In this document: piece by piece, positions 12,201 to 25,700 of the stretch
How positions within the stretch are numbered: position 1 is the stretch's first letter
Layout of the letters: every line of letters begins with the position of its first letter
Source of the DNA: Edaphochlamys debaryana
Taxonomy: Eukaryota; Chlorophyta; Chlorophyceae; Chlamydomonadales
NCBI GenBank assembly: GCA_016858145.1
Contig: JAEHOE010000051.1
Coordinates: 372,001-436,000 of the forward strand
DNA length: 64,000 bases
Reading direction: 5' to 3'
Notes under the pieces: model-generated
What the model saw: the letters and a program-made list of their open reading frames with translations, nothing else
Told to the model about the DNA's origin: nothing
Database searches by the model: none
Made by a program: the position numbers and the translations under genes

Positions 12201-14411
12201 GAGTACGCCGCACGTGGGGACCTGTACGGCATCACGCAGGAGCTGGAGCACCGGTTGGACGAGCGCCGTGTCGCGAGTGAGTCAAGGAGTTGGGGAATGA
12301 ATGCGGGTGGGGCTGCCGCCTGCGATGCGGGCCGTCAAGGACGGGGACAGGGTGCTTCTTGCGATCCTTCCGCGTTGCTCCACCGCCTGGCCCCCTCGGC
12401 CCTCGCAGAGGTGGTGCTGCGCCCGCTGCTCTCGGCGCTGGCCTACCTGCACGCCAAAGGCATTTGCCACCGAGACATAAAGGTATGTACGGCACCTTAC
12501 GGCACTATGCCGCGTGCCTGTCTTGACTTAGCCAGGGCACCTCCACCCACCTCCTCCAACCCCTTCCAACCCTGCCTCCCCCACCCCCACCCGCTTCCGC
12601 CATCCAACACCCCTCAGCCCGAGAACGTGCTCTTCACCTCCGACTGGACTCTCAAGGTTGCTGACCTGGGTGAGGAACAACGCGAACAGCTTTCTCAGCC
12701 TCCATTATAGTCTCCTCCCACGTTTCATGGGAACGTTTGTGTCTCTACGCCTCTCTTCACGCCCAGCCCACGATGCCACCAGCTGAAGTTTGTAATACTA
12801 CACCGTGTTATTGAGAGCAGGGATTCGTATCAGCCCGGCGCGAACTCAACATGTTGGTCCGCACCACCCCGCACGCATAGCCCGAAGAGCGATGCACTTA
12901 TCCAAACTTAGCCCATGACCCCAGTGTCATAGTCTAGTGGACCCCCCCCCCCCGTCAGATGGGGGGGGGGGGGAAGGGGGGGGGGGGCCAGGCAGGGGGA
13001 CTCGGGCCGGCCAGTCGCGCCGGCAAGTGATGCCCGGAAGAGCTCTTGACCTCTAGCGAACACGCTCTGCGCTATCGCGGCTTTCCCGTAACCCTCTATT
13101 GCAAGCAGTAGCCATTTACACATAGAAAACAAAGAGCGCGGCTGCAAGCTGCAAAAGCGACTGCAAAAGTTGCCCGCAACGGTTCATCGGCGGTCGCCAG
13201 CTCGCGCCTCGCGGACTTCTGCCCCCGCGAACAAGTATATTTTGAGGGCCTCTGATGAGCAGATTAAGTTGCAGGTCGCGAGAGGGCCCGTAGAGCTCAA
13301 AGCTCTATGCTTGTTTCACACTTTTGAGGCCATGTCTAGATACTGGGGTAACTATTATGTTGCGCTGCCCTGTGAAGACAAAAGCAAGACACGTCCCTCG
13401 CGCTTTGCACCGTTTTTGAACGCATGCCCCATAGCCTTGCCTTGAAACAGCATCCGTGCCCTTCCCCTCGCGCATGCAGGCGTGTCCATCGACCTGGCCA
13501 AGGAGAGGGCTGTCACGCGCACCGGCACGGGTGAGGAGCAGGCCCCTGGCAGGGGCGGGGCGGGGCGCGAGAAGTACTAGGCGTTTTCACCAGGAGTGTC
13601 TCCACCCAAGCCGCCGCTCGCTGACGCGCCCCTGTCCTCACCTCCCTCCCGTCATGCCCGCCACAACTCGGTCCCTCCACTCCCGTCCAGCCGGCTACAT
13701 GGTGAGTCCACACGCCCGGCATGCCGACAGCGCCGCTGAGCACCAGGGCTGCTTTCTCCCTCTCGTCTTTTGTCCCCGCACAGCGGTGACCTTGAGGCCT
13801 GATCCCGACCCCTTCCCCGCCCCTGCGTGCCCCTCAGGCCCCCGAGGTGTGCCGCTGCCCGCTCAAGGCCGCCCCCGAGGACAACAAGCAGGACCGCTCC
13901 CTGGCGTACGGCAGCGCCTGCGACGTGTGGGCGCTGGGCGTGCTGTCGTACGAGCTGCTGGTGGGCTTCACGCCGCTGCCGGACCCGCTGTCGCTCCCCA
14001 AGGTACGCACGGGGCATTGGTCGGTGTGTCCATTTACCTGCTGGTTGGTGCAATTATTACCACGGGCCCCCACGCCGGTCTGTGGGCGCTCCATGTGATC
14101 TCACCCAAGACCCACTCCACCATCTACCCCTGCTGGCTGATTCCCGTCCCGCCCCTCCCTCCCTTCCCCCACCCCTCCCCCAATCCCCCCGCCCCCCACC
14201 CCTCCAGGAGATGGAGGGCTGCTCCCACTCTGCCCCCGCCCGCCGCGTGCTGCTGTTCCCCGGCGGCTGCAGCGAGGAGGCACGCGACTTCATCCGCAGC
14301 TGCCTCGCCGATTCGCCCGACGAGCGACCGACCACGCGCCAGCTCGCCGTACACCCGTGGCTCATGGCCGCCCTCGGCCGGCGGGCGGCGAGGCCCGCCG
14401 CTCAGCCCTGA
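9290..14411 (+). CDS. Ser/Thr protein kinase, C-terminal catalytic domain
   Basis: Twelve exons: 9290..9939, 10100..10660, 10814..11569, 11682..11718, 11875..12027, 12174..12276, 12409..12482, 12618..12669, 13480..13530, 13691..13701, 13838..14002 and 14208..14411. All phases match, giving 938 residues. Residues 1-650 are Ser, Pro and Ala rich with no domain seen. The kinase domain follows: a nucleotide loop (LYKGATSAVYR), the VALK lysine near 681, the catalytic HRD at 774-776 then KPEN, the metal-binding site written DLG (794-796) instead of DFG, activation segment TRTGT, and the APE motif at 817-819 (GYMAPEV). The 11-base exon 13691..13701 codes GYM. The overall style is closest to Aurora-like/CAMK-like algal kinases, but no specific orthologue is claimed. 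All catalytic residues are present, so activity is expected. The 810-bp intron after DLG is unusual (separate finding). Confidence 0.85.
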
Positions 14412-17400
14412 TTGAGCGAGCGAGCCCTGGAACGCTCACGGATAAACGCAACCTTGGCTGAACCCCGCATCCCCGGGCCGGGGAACAGATGCACGGATGG
14501 GTGGGTGGGCATGCTGGCCCGGCCCTTCTATTGCTCCAACCAATTAACACGTTGGTAGTGACGGGGACCGCATGTACGGCAGTGGGTACGTGCGTGCGAC
14601 CCCTGTACGACAGCGGTACAGCAACGCCGTCGATGTCCGTGCGGCGTGTGCCGTCCGTCCTTGAGGAAGTCCGTTACTTTGGAGGCAGTGATCCGTTGTC
14701 GTCCCTGAGCCGTGTGATGCAGATGGGGATTTTGTTTGAGATACAAGAGAACAAGACCGCTCCGTACGTACTGGGGCGTGCGTGGTGGGGCTTGGAGAGG
14801 TGGTGTTCGTACAGGTTGTTAGTTGGTTGGTAGGTTGGTTGGTTAGCCGTTGGGTGGACTGCTCTGTAGTCAGTTGCCAGCCGCTGAAAAGGTCGTCGTC
14901 ACAGCCCTACCACATTGGCAGTGTCTGCAGTAGCGCGGCTTGATGAATAAGCGGGGTCGGCGGCGGTGTGTCTGGGCATGCGCGCCAACGTGGGCTCCGC
15001 ACGCTAGCTGCCGTACGCTTTTAGGCCTCCTTCCGTACGGCCGACAGCTGGCGGTGATGAGTGCGGGGCCCTGCAAGTCAGGCGCATGTTGCGTCGGCCT
15101 ACCGGTGTGCTTGCTCGCTCGCAGAGGAGCACGCACCCTCATTCGTGCGAGGGCCGTTTCCTGAGGCTTCTATCTGTTGATGGACTCAGGGCAACCAATG
15201 GGTTGGTTGATGGGCTTGATGGGCAAGACTGGGGCAAGACTGTGCGCGCTTGAAGCGTGCCAGCGGCGCCTCTCTCGCTGGCTTGGTTTGCCGGGATGCA
15301 TTGTTGTGGTTGGCATGCGTGTGCTCGTGATTGCAGGGGTTGGGTTGCGTTGCTTGGGGTAGGTTGGTGTTGATCAGGTCGGGGTGTGGTGGGGTGGGGT
15401 GGGGTGGGGGAGGCGGGTAGGCACTAGGCAGGCCCCGGGCTGTGCCTGGTGTGCCCCCACAGCGCAGTGAGCCTGCGGCAAGCCTCGGGCCTCAGGTTTG
15501 CGGAACCTTCCTTTTCCCGACGTTCGGGGCTGGAGGCCTGCGCTGAGGTTACTTGGGCTGTGCATCCAAGGTCCTTGCTCCGGGCCCGTTCCTTCATTCC
15601 AGCCACGGGCTTGCTTGCATTAATGAATCAGGCAAACGGATGTTCGGCGGGTAGCTGTATTAATGATGGGGCTGATACTCTGGCCCTGACGTTGGCTGTC
15701 CAATGGGGACTGCTAGCTAGCATGTAGTACAGGCGTGTGGGATCCTACCTGTGTCGTAGTACGGAAGCCGAAGAGGCTCTCAGGGCGCGTCGATGGCGCG
15801 TCGGTCCCTTGAGCCCACATGGCACTCTGCCTGCGCATTGCTTGCCTGGATGTCATGATGGGTTGATTCTTTGGAGGAGAACACACACGGGAAGGGGGAG
15901 CTGGGCTGGGGGGTTTACTCGATCTTTGGCGGATTGATGCGGTTTTTGCGGTCTGCCAATCAACACGTACGGCAGGGTGTGGGCGGAAGGTCGGGACCGG
16001 TGTGTGAGGTGCTGCGAGGCGGGCAAAGAGTGGGCATGCTTGGGGCTTGCTACTATCTCACATTGCGCAGAGAGGTTAAAGCGCGCTGGCCATTCTTATC
16101 GGTGCGCGTAAGGCTTTCGGCGCGAAAGGGATGCTATGGAAGTATCCGCACGGGATGGGGTTGTTCTGTCTCAAGCTAGTACTGGCTCTCGGTGCGCATC
16201 ACTCCTCCATCCCCCGCCCCCTGGGCCCCCCACGCACGAGCAGACCGCGGCTTGAAGGTATAGTAACTAAACCCCACATGCAATTCTTGCGGTTGCTGCT
16301 GGTTGGTAGATTTCAAGGAGGGACGGCTCTCCAAATTTATTGGGGGGGCATCAGCATGTGGCTTTCAGTGTGGGCACCGTGGGCCTGCGCAATCCCTTCA
16401 TTCCGAGGGCCTGAGGTTGGGCCTGGGTATGGTTCTTGAGGTTCGGGGAAACGCATGCATGCTATGCATTGCGCTGCTGTGCGCCGCCGCCGTCTGAGGG
16501 GACGGTTGTGTGTGGTACGGCAGTGCCGTACCTGGTTTCTCGGTACGGTGCGGTCAGCATCTTTTGTACTCTCCCAACGGTGCGCTTGGCCTGTGCTGTA
16601 CGGCACAGACTGACAGGCAAGGAGATATGTATCGAGGTGAAGGACGCAGGGTGGGGGCGCGTGCAGGACACAACGTTGGGCGCAGTTGGGTGGGGGTGGG
16701 GGTGGGGGGAGTTGAGTCGTACAGTGGGTGGTTACTTTTGTCGCCCTGTTTAAGGGTGGATGCGGTTTGCGATACCCGCTTCAATTTCTTTTTGACGTCC
16801 ATGGTATTGGATTCATGGAAACGAAGGAGGCCCGGGCTTACCCTTCAAACGTTGGGCGGGACGCGCACTGCTTCTGCTTGGGAAAGAGCAAGGCGCTGGA
16901 TGGGGGCGACTGTGAGCACGACTTCTGGGCTCAGCCCCCGGAGGGCAACTGTGTTGAGAATAGATATTGTCCAGGCGAGAGCCCACTTCTCGTGTAATGT
17001 GCGGCGGATCGTGATGGTGGTTGGGGGCTAGAGACCTCGACTTCAATAATGTATGGGTCACAGGGTCCCCGTGGGGTGGGGGCATCGGTGGGGGCTCGGG
17101 CCACCTTCGTCCCTGCCTTTCGCGACCCCTTTTCCCGGGGATGCTTTGAGATAAGGGGGGGAGTTTACGTCATGATTGACGGGTTGGGATGGGCTTCCTA
17201 CCTTGCCAGTATTACTTGAGTCTATCCGCTGTGGTCTGGGGCGCTTGGTGCGCTCTGCGCCATTACGTCATGCCCAGACCCTTGACCCAGGGAACCGTGG
17301 TGGCGGGGAGCTCGGTCTTCTCCATCCCCTGGCCTAACTTCATTCTTGGCAGCCACCCTTGTCCTAGCGAGCGCAACGCTGTTCAGCTGCTTTTGGCTGC

Positions 17401-18897
17401 GATGTATTTCAACTCCTTGGTCCGCATGTGCGTTCTCTACCAACGGTTGCGCGCGGTGGCGTGCCGTACAGTGGCGTGGCGTGCCGTACAGTGATCTTGC
17501 ATGGAATGGACTCGCATGGCGATGACGCCCTGATGCCATTTGGGTGCTCTTCAATGCATGCACAGCTGCTGAAGCCGGAGTTTTGCACGCTCGCGTGCAC
17601 TGTCAGAGGGAGCGACGTGTGAAGCGAGAGCAGCTGGGCAAATCCCCATTCGCTGTCTTGTGGGCGGCAAGCGGTTGAGAGAGGAGCGTGCGTTCGGCCA
17701 AGGCCCCGAGTCAATTCACGTGCACCTTGCCTGAGGATAGCGGCACAGCGAGTGCATTCATACCAATTTGAGGAGGTTGATTCCTGCTTTGCTTTTGCAG
17801 TCTGCATCTGGATCTGGGCCACGTACCCATCCGCACCTGATTATCCTAGCTATGCATGTGTGCGTTGGTTGGTCCCCGCCCTAATCAGTGGCAAGCGGCA
17901 GGGGTTCTCGTTGGAAGCGCTTTGTAACACATAATTGCATCCATGCCCATGCGTGCAACATGCCCCAATGATGGTAACCCAGTTCCTGCCAGCTCACGCG
18001 GCACGCCCCCAGCACGTGCCGTGTATGGTCGCCCACGATGCTGCGATGTATGCTAGTACAGAACACATCGACACGTGCCGCCCATGCTACCCCCACCCGG
18101 CCCCACACGCCGCACCACACTCCATCCGTCCGGTCCGCCCCACTCGGATTCAAAACACTACCGGTGCTGAGCGCCAGGCGTGTGCCTGCAGGCCCCACCA
18201 CGGCCACGGTTGCAACGGGGAAGGCCGAGGAGAAGAATGCAAACCCCCTGCGCCGCGCCCGCGCTGCCGCGTGCACACGCTGCCGCACCCCTCGCACCCC
18301 GCGGCACACGTCCGCCACCGGACAGGCGGCCGGGAGCCCCGCAGCCCCCAGCCTTGCACTGCTGCCCCCACCATTGCTAGAGCCCTCCAGCAGGAGCTAG
18401 CCCTGGTTGGGTGCTGCTCCTAGCCCTCGCCCTAGCCCCGGCCATAGACCCGGCCCCAGCCCTAGCCTTAGCCCCAGGCCCAGCCCTGGCCCAGGCCCTA
18501 GCCCCAGCCCTGGCCCTAGCCCGAGCCCTAGCCCCAGCTGGACGCTGCTCTCGTGCCCCTGCGCAGCCCCACGACCCCTCACGGCCCCAGCGGCTCGACG
18601 GGCCCCGTGAACCGCGGCTGCGGCCGACCCCCTCTCGCTGCGTCTGCGTGCGCAGAACCCGCCACCAGACGTGTGCAGTCCGAAGCCTCGCGCCAGGAGG
18701 GCTGGGCAGTTCTCTGCTCGCAGGGGCCGTGCAGCGTAGTCCGGACGACGACGGAGGGGGATGCAGCTGAGCGCAACTAGGCTGTGCGCCAAGAGGGCGG
18801 GGCGGGGCCGGGTGGACGGCCGTTCCCCTCACACGAAGTCCGTGTGCGCAGGCCCCGGCCCTGCCGCCCCCCCGCGCCCCCTCCTAAGCGGAGGGCT
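14412..18897. other. Long stretch without recognisable genes
   Basis: No exon chain was found on either strand. The part to about 17 kb is G/T-rich on the plus strand, as in a long 3' UTR. The first TGTAA after the kinase stop that I see is at 16993-16997, which would make an unusually long 2.6-kb 3' UTR. The last kilobase before 18898 should hold the 3' UTR of the minus-strand TPR gene. TGCCGTAC-type motifs recur near 15008, 16520 and 17465. Confidence 0.4.
18405..18545 (+). repeat. Degenerate CCCTAG/CCCCAG hexamer tract
   Basis: About 140 bases are built from CCCTAGCC, CCCCAGCC and CCCTGGCC units. The pattern is a degenerate simple repeat. It is not the TTTTAGGG-type telomere repeat of volvocine algae. 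Confidence 0.7.
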
Positions 18898-21800
18898 TCA
18901 CCAGTCTGACAGCATGGGGCAGGAGGTCTCCAGCTGCCCCACCACTCCTATGATCTCGTTGGGGGAGTCCTCCACCTTTGGGGGCGGGAGAGGGGTGGAT
19001 GGGTGGGGGAAGGAAGGCTGGGGGAGGGGTGCAGATGGAACATGCTGTGTTGCTCCCTGCGGCCCTGGTGTGTTGTTAGCACGCGGGCAGCGACCCGCAT
19101 GCGCACACGCACCCAGCTGGTGTGCTTCACTCGTTACTCACATTGGGTCAGCACACACGCCCCTCCTCTCCCCCCCCCAACCTCACGGCGTCCGCTGCGT
19201 CGCTTGTGGCCACGCGCGGGCCTCAACCCTCCCCAACACACACACACGCTGGAGCAGTTTGCGCCTCACGCCTTCGGGGTCTCGCCGGGCCTTCTGCTTG
19301 CTTCCGGTTTCCTCGTTGCCCAACACACACACGCTTCCTCCTCCCACCCTCCTCCCTTTCCCCCCTCACCGCGTCCGTTTGAGGCCACTGAGCCGCATGC
19401 CCTCCCCCCTTCCTCCCCCCCTGCCCACCCCACCCGGCCCTTACCGCGTCCGCTGCGTCGCTTATGGCCATGCGCCACTGGTGGTTGATGGCGGGGTCGG
19501 GCTGGCTCTCCAGCGCCTGGGGGGGGGGGGAGGGAGGGGAAATGGGGAAAGGGGCGTGTGTGTCGTCTGTATGGCACGTGTGCGTGGCTGCAGGGTGAGG
19601 GAAGTGGGGCCGGGGGAGGGATGGGGGGGCCCGGGGCGGCACGATACGACACGCCCCGCCCCGCCCCGCCCCGCCGGACACGACACGGCACGCACAGCAC
19701 GACACCGCACGAGGGCAGGAGGGACGCGGCCCGTGTGCCGGCACCGCAGCAAGCCCCGCACAGGCGGAGAGGGGGGGTGGCCCACCTTGGCGATGAGGGG
19801 GATGGAGGCGTGGCAGCCCCACACGGACCAGGGGTTGTGGGGGTAGTCGCGGAGGTCGGCCAGGTAGACCTGGGGGGAGGGGGGTGGGGGGGTGGGGGGG
19901 GCGGAGGGGGGCGGAGGGGAAACGCGTGTGTGTATGGGCGTGCCGGCGTGTCGGATGCGCGGGACAGCCTCCTCCTGGCGCGAGCAGGACGCGCCCACGT
20001 TTCAATGCGTCAGCAGACGCCTTGGCATAAACGCATGGATCCTGATCCGATCCACGGATCACGGACTCAGTCAGGATCCAGGATCCAGGCCCCACCTGGA
20101 TCGCGTCGAAGTACCTCCGTGACTGCAGCAGCACCCAGCCCAGGCATTGCCGCGCGGGGCCAGGCCCCAGGCGCGGCGGCTCCTGGTAGCCCGCCCCCCC
20201 CTCCAGCTTGGACGCCTGCTCCAGCGCCTGGATGGCGCCCAGCCAGTCGGACTGGAGGACGGCTAGCCTCGCGTCGGCCATCTGTGGGGTTTGGGGTAAA
20301 GGGGTCGTTAGGGGGCGTCAGTCAGACTGGAGGACGGCTGGGCGGGCATCGGCCATCTGTGGGTGTTCTTTGGGGGGAGGAACGAGGAAGGAAGGGTGGA
20401 CAGGTAGGAGGGCAGAAGGGCAGGCGCCTCATCGTTGGCGCCGTCCATCTCTGGTAGATGGGTAATTTGTGTGAAAGGATCAATACAAAGGGAGGACGAG
20501 GGATCATGGAGAGGAGGGGAGGAACATCACGTGATAAGCTCAGGACCAGCCCTCTGCGCACATCCAGATCTGCCGTACGGTACAACCCCATCCCAACCCC
20601 CCAACCCCCACGCAGCCCGGCCCGCTCACCAGGTCCAGCACGTTGGCCAGCATGCCGTACCCGGGTACGACAACGCCCAGGCCGGGCCCGGGCGGGACCG
20701 CCTGGTCCTGGGGTACGAGCGTGACTGATGCCTTGAGGGCCTTCTGCTCTGCCGCCAGGCCCTTGCGCCCGGCGGCCAGGGCGGCGGCCAGGGCCTCCGG
20801 GGACTGTGGGGGTGGGAGAGAGGGGGTGATCTTGGACGAGTTGCGGGTTGGATAGCTTAGAAGGCAGAGGGGCGAAGGGTGGGGGTAAGAGTCGGGCAAT
20901 GAGGGAGATCGGTCAGCTGAAGAAGAGTGGGGTCCAGCACAGAAGGCCAGGGCCTCAGGGGACTAGAGGAGGGAGGGAGGGAGAGGGGGTGGGGGGGTGG
21001 GGGGGGACAAATGAGGGCGGTGGAAGTAAGAGGGGCGCGAGACCACCTCAGCTGCAAAAGCTTTTTCTTGTGCGTAGTTCAGCTCAAGCGTGGTGCCCCT
21101 CCGGCGTGGTGCCCCTCCTGGGCCGACCTTAGCGGCTGCGGCGGCGGAGGCGGGCTTGCTCCGCTCCCCGCCTGCGCCCGCGGCCCGGGAGGCGTTGGCG
21201 GAGGCCAGGGCGTCCTGGATCCGGGCCAGCTGGGGGGGGGGGGGGGGGGGGAAGGGATGAGGGGGAGGGGAAGAGGGGATGATGGGGGCAACTGACGCGG
21301 CCTCCATGAGGCCCCCGGGGTGCACTCGCGCCGACAGCGCCGGTACATACCCCCCCAAGTCCACCTGACCCGCCAGCTGCTCCCATTCAAATCCTGCTCC
21401 TCGAGTCGCCCTCCTGCGGCAGCAGCGTGTCCCTCCACCTCCCCCCCCCCCCCTCCCCGTCCCGCCCCTATCCCCCCTCCCCTCCCCTCCCCTCCCCCTC
21501 TCCCTCCCCTCCCCTCCCCTCCCCTCCCCCCCCCTCCCCTCCCCCTCCCCTCCCCTCCCCTCCCCTCCCCTCCCCCCCCACCTGCGCCGACTGCGCCATG
21601 ACGCGGGCGAAGTGCCACACCACACGGGCGTACTCGGCACCGTCCTGGGGGGGGGGAGGGGGGAGAGGGGGGGGGGGGGGTGAGGGGGGGATCACGCGGC
21701 AAGGGAGGATGATCCGGCGGGGAGGGAGGTACGGATCATGTGCCCTGGTCCCCCCCCCCACACCTCCCCGTACTCCGTATCGTTCAGCGGCACCCTCCCG

Positions 21801-22708
21801 TCCCCACCCCCCCAAGCCCCCTTCTTTCCCCTCCCCTCCCCGCCCCTTCCCCCCCCCAAAGTGCACCCACCTCCCCGTACTCGGTGTCGTTCAGCGGCCC
21901 CCTCCACGGCCCCGACAGCGCCCCCCCCTCCTTGGCGGGGGAGGCGGCGGGTGGAGGGGGGTAGCGCAGCACCGAGTCCAGGGAGGGGTCCAGAGCCACA
22001 TCGGGCTGCGGGGGGGGAGGCAAGAGGGGGGGAGGCAAGGGTAAGGGGGGAGGTAAGGGGAGGGGGGGTGGAGGGGGGTAGCGCAGCACCGAGTCCAGGG
22101 AGGGGTCCAGGGCCACATCGGGCTGTAGGGGGGAGAGGCAAGAGGGGAGAGGCAAGGGTAGGGGGGGGGGGGGAAGAGAAGCAGGGGAGGGGCGTCAAGG
22201 GTAGGGGCAGGAAGCTGGGTACACGCACGCAACCACCGCGGACGCTCTGCGCGTCTCTCTACATCCGCAGCAGACTCAACAGCTGACCGAAATATCGGCC
22301 ATACCTCGACGTCCCAAGTATTCGACTGAGTATGCCGAGTACGATTTCAGCTGCAGACCACGGGGCTCTCTACAACAACAGCCCGCGCGTTTCCCCAAAA
22401 CGGAGTACCGGTTCCCACCTGCGCGCCGGCGCTGTCGTCCGGGGGTGTCCACACGGGGTCGGGGACCAGGGGCGAGGTCTGCACGGGCGGCGGGGGCGTG
22501 GCGAGCACCGCCCCCCAGTCCCCGAACCGCACCGCCACCAGCAGGGGGGCCACCCATTGACCGCCCAGGGAGGCGGGGGCGTCGCGGATCCACCTGGGGT
22601 GGGGGAGGGGGGTGGAGAGGGAAAGGGGTGCTCGTATGAGCCGGGGAGTCGTAGGCGCAGTAGACAGCCGGCCGGCGCTAAGCTGCCCGAGGCCCGAGGG
22701 GTGGGGGG

Positions 22709-22739
<31 letters not shown>

Positions 22740-25700
22740 CTGACCCTATTATATAGTTGCTAGCCCGATAAAGAGTGTGTGTGTGTGTGGGGGGAAGCAC
22801 CGGGTGGAGGGGAGAGAAGGAGTGATGGTCTCTGCGGAGAGGCCTCACCGCGGCAGGTCCTTGAGCACCCTCGCGTACACGGCCGCCCTCCGGCCGTCCC
22901 CCCCCATGGCCGCCGCGAAGACCAGCAGCTGGGCGTTGTGGTCTGGGTACAGCGAGCGGAGGCAGGCGCGGGAGCCGAGGAGCGAGGCGCGGAGGGAGGC
23001 GATGTTGGACTGCGTTGGGGGTGGGGGTGGGGGGGTGGGCGTGGGGGGCGTGGGGAGGGGGAGAGACAGAGGTGGGGAGACGAGCGAGCGTGGAGACGTG
23101 CAGTTGCACAGAGTGATCAGCTCTCGAGCGGAAGGCAACGGGCTCGAGTTCCAGGCCAAGATCCAGGCCAAGATCCAGGCCAAGATCCAGACCCATCCCG
23201 CCCCCCCCCCGGGCTCGAGGTCCAGGCCAAAACCCTTCGCGCAACTGTTATAAAACAACCCTTGCACTCCCGCACGTCCCCTTCTCCACCTCCTTCCCCC
23301 CCCCGCCCCCACCTCCACTGCGTCCCTCCACCTCCCCACGCGGGCGTAGTTGTGGGAGGGCATGTGCTGCGCGTGGTCCATGGCGGGCAGCAGGCCCCGC
23401 AGCGCGTCGGCGGACTCCTCGGCCAGCTCTGTGTGGGGGGGGGCAGGGAGGGAGAGGGACAGGAGAGGGGGGTAAGGGGAAGGGGGCTAAGGGGAAGGGG
23501 ACCTAGGGACGAGGGGGGAGGGCATGGTTGGCAGTCTCCTTGGAGGGGTCTCTGGAGGGGTGCAGGGACCGAGGGGGGGGAAAATGGGGACATGGGTGGG
23601 CAAGCCCCGCCCATGGCCATGTCCGCCCTCGTGCCCTGGCCCCAACCGCGACGGGTCCAGCACTCCGCGACCGGGGCCCCACCGGGGTCCAAGACCGGGC
23701 CCAGGCCAGGCCCAGGCCAGGCCCCCGCCCACCCACCCACCGGGGCTCATGGGCGCATCCGTGCCCGAGGGCAGTGCCTCGGTGACATGGATCTACGTGC
23801 GGGGGCGAGGGTGGGGGGTGGGGGGTGGAGTGGAGAGGGGAAGAAGGGCGGTGGGCAGGCAGGGCTTGATCGAAAGCGGCCGCCGCTACCTACCCCCCCG
23901 CGAACGATAGCCATTGGCCACGCTCTTGCAAGGAGCCCCCGGGCCTCTGTTCCTCCTCGTGACCCTGGCTTTGACTGTTGCCACGCGTCTCCCTCCCCCC
24001 TTGTCCGCCCCACAACTCCCTCAAGGCCATACCTTCTAGGCTCTCCAACCTCTAACTCGTCAAAGATCCCCCCAAGGCCCCCCCCCCTCTCACGTGCAGG
24101 TGTGACGCCAGGGGGTGGCGAGGGTTGCGGTCGAGCGCCTCCTTGATAAGGGCCAGCACGATGGGGGTGGTCTCACGGGGGTCGTCTGGATTGGGGGAAG
24201 GGGGGGGGGGGGAGACAGGAGGGGGTTGGGTGGGAGGGGGGGGGGGGGAGAGTCGGGGGGGCCAGAGTCCCGCCCCCCAGCAGACGGGGTCAGGGGGAAA
24301 GCGGCCGGCGCATGCGGGCCACCCCGTCTGCTTAGTCTACCCCCTGCCTACCTTCTCCCCTATCCTCCCATGTCTGCCACGTCAGCACCAGCCACGTTTC
24401 ACCAGCACACCAGCAGGCGCGGACCCCTAGTAACCCCTGTTCCTACCTCCCTCTGCCCCTACGTCTGCCACGTCAGCTCCCCCCCCACGTCAGGATCACC
24501 CACGTGTGACGGGGTCCCAGAAGTCCCAGGGGGTGAGGTTGGCCAGGGCCTCGGCGGCCAGGGCGGGGGCGTCGGGGTCCTGCGGCCAGCAGGCGGCAAT
24601 GTCCTGGGGGGGGGGGTGGAGGGGGAGGGGGAGGGGGTGGAGGGGGGTACAGCGAAGTGAGGACTTGCATGGGTTGGAGGGAGGTGGGTGGAAGGGGGGT
24701 GGGAGGTGTGGTGTGGGGAGCGGGAACGGATGGGGCTGCTTCAACAAGCGGTCCCGCGCCCGGGTCGTGCTGCGGAGATGGGGCCTGGGGTGCGGCCTCC
24801 GCCCGAGCCCACTGCCGCCGCCCCCGCAAACACACGTCGTCGCCGCCAAGCCCCTGCTCCCTGCCCCCCCCCTCCCCCCCTCCCTCCCCCCCTCCCTCCC
24901 CCCCCCTCCCTCCCCCCCTCCCCTCCCCCCCTCCAACGCTACTGCCCGGCCCACACCCCTTCCCCCCCCCCTCCCCCCCTGCGGCCCCCGTCCGCTGCCA
25001 CCCACCGCCATGTCCTGCGCGAACCTGGCGGGTGGGTGGGAGGGTGGGAGCGTGGGTGGGTGGGGGCCGAGGGCGGTCGCGTTCAACTTGGCCGACAACT
25101 TGGCACGGACGGACTCACTTCCACATCGCGTCTCGTCCCTAGCCACTCTACCCACTCACCCACCCACCCCCGACCGGCCGTCCCACCCAAGCCCCAAGTC
25201 CCCAACCCCGCTCCCCGGCAGCCCCTCACCCCCCGCCCACCTCTTCTCCGCCCACTTCCAGTCCTCCCCGTACGTCCGCCGTACCGCCAGTCGGTCCAGC
25301 ATTGCCGCCACGTAGTGCCGCTCCCACACCCAGGGGCCGCGGGGGTCGCCGCCGCCGCCAGCCCCCGCCGCCGCCGCCTTGGCCGCCGCCGCTTCGTCCG
25401 CGTCTGCGGCTGGGTCCGCCGCCGGCCCCGAAGCGCCCTTGGTCGCCCCGGCCTCAGCGGGCTTGGCCCCCCCCTCGAGGCCCGGGGCGGCGGGCTTGGG
25501 CCCTGCCCCTGCCTTACCCGCGTCCGGCCCCTTGGCGCCGTCGGCAGCGCCAGCCGTGGAGGCGGCTTTGGGGGTGGAGGCCGGTGTGCCCTTTGCACCT
25601 TCAGGCCCGGGCCCAGGCCCAGGCCCGGGCCCGGGTTTGGACCCGTTCTGGGCCTGGCTGGCGTTGTGGGCCTGCGCCAGCGTGTAGGCCTGGCGCCGGG

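Noticed and set aside
18405..18545. Telomere-like CCCTAG repeats
   Set aside because: The unit is variable and is not the volvocine telomere repeat; it is better called a degenerate simple repeat.
22276..22593. Open frame MDPRRPRLPGRSM as a gene start
   Set aside because: It is the wrong frame of a TPR-gene exon; the frame giving WIRDAPASLGG continues the previous exon in phase.
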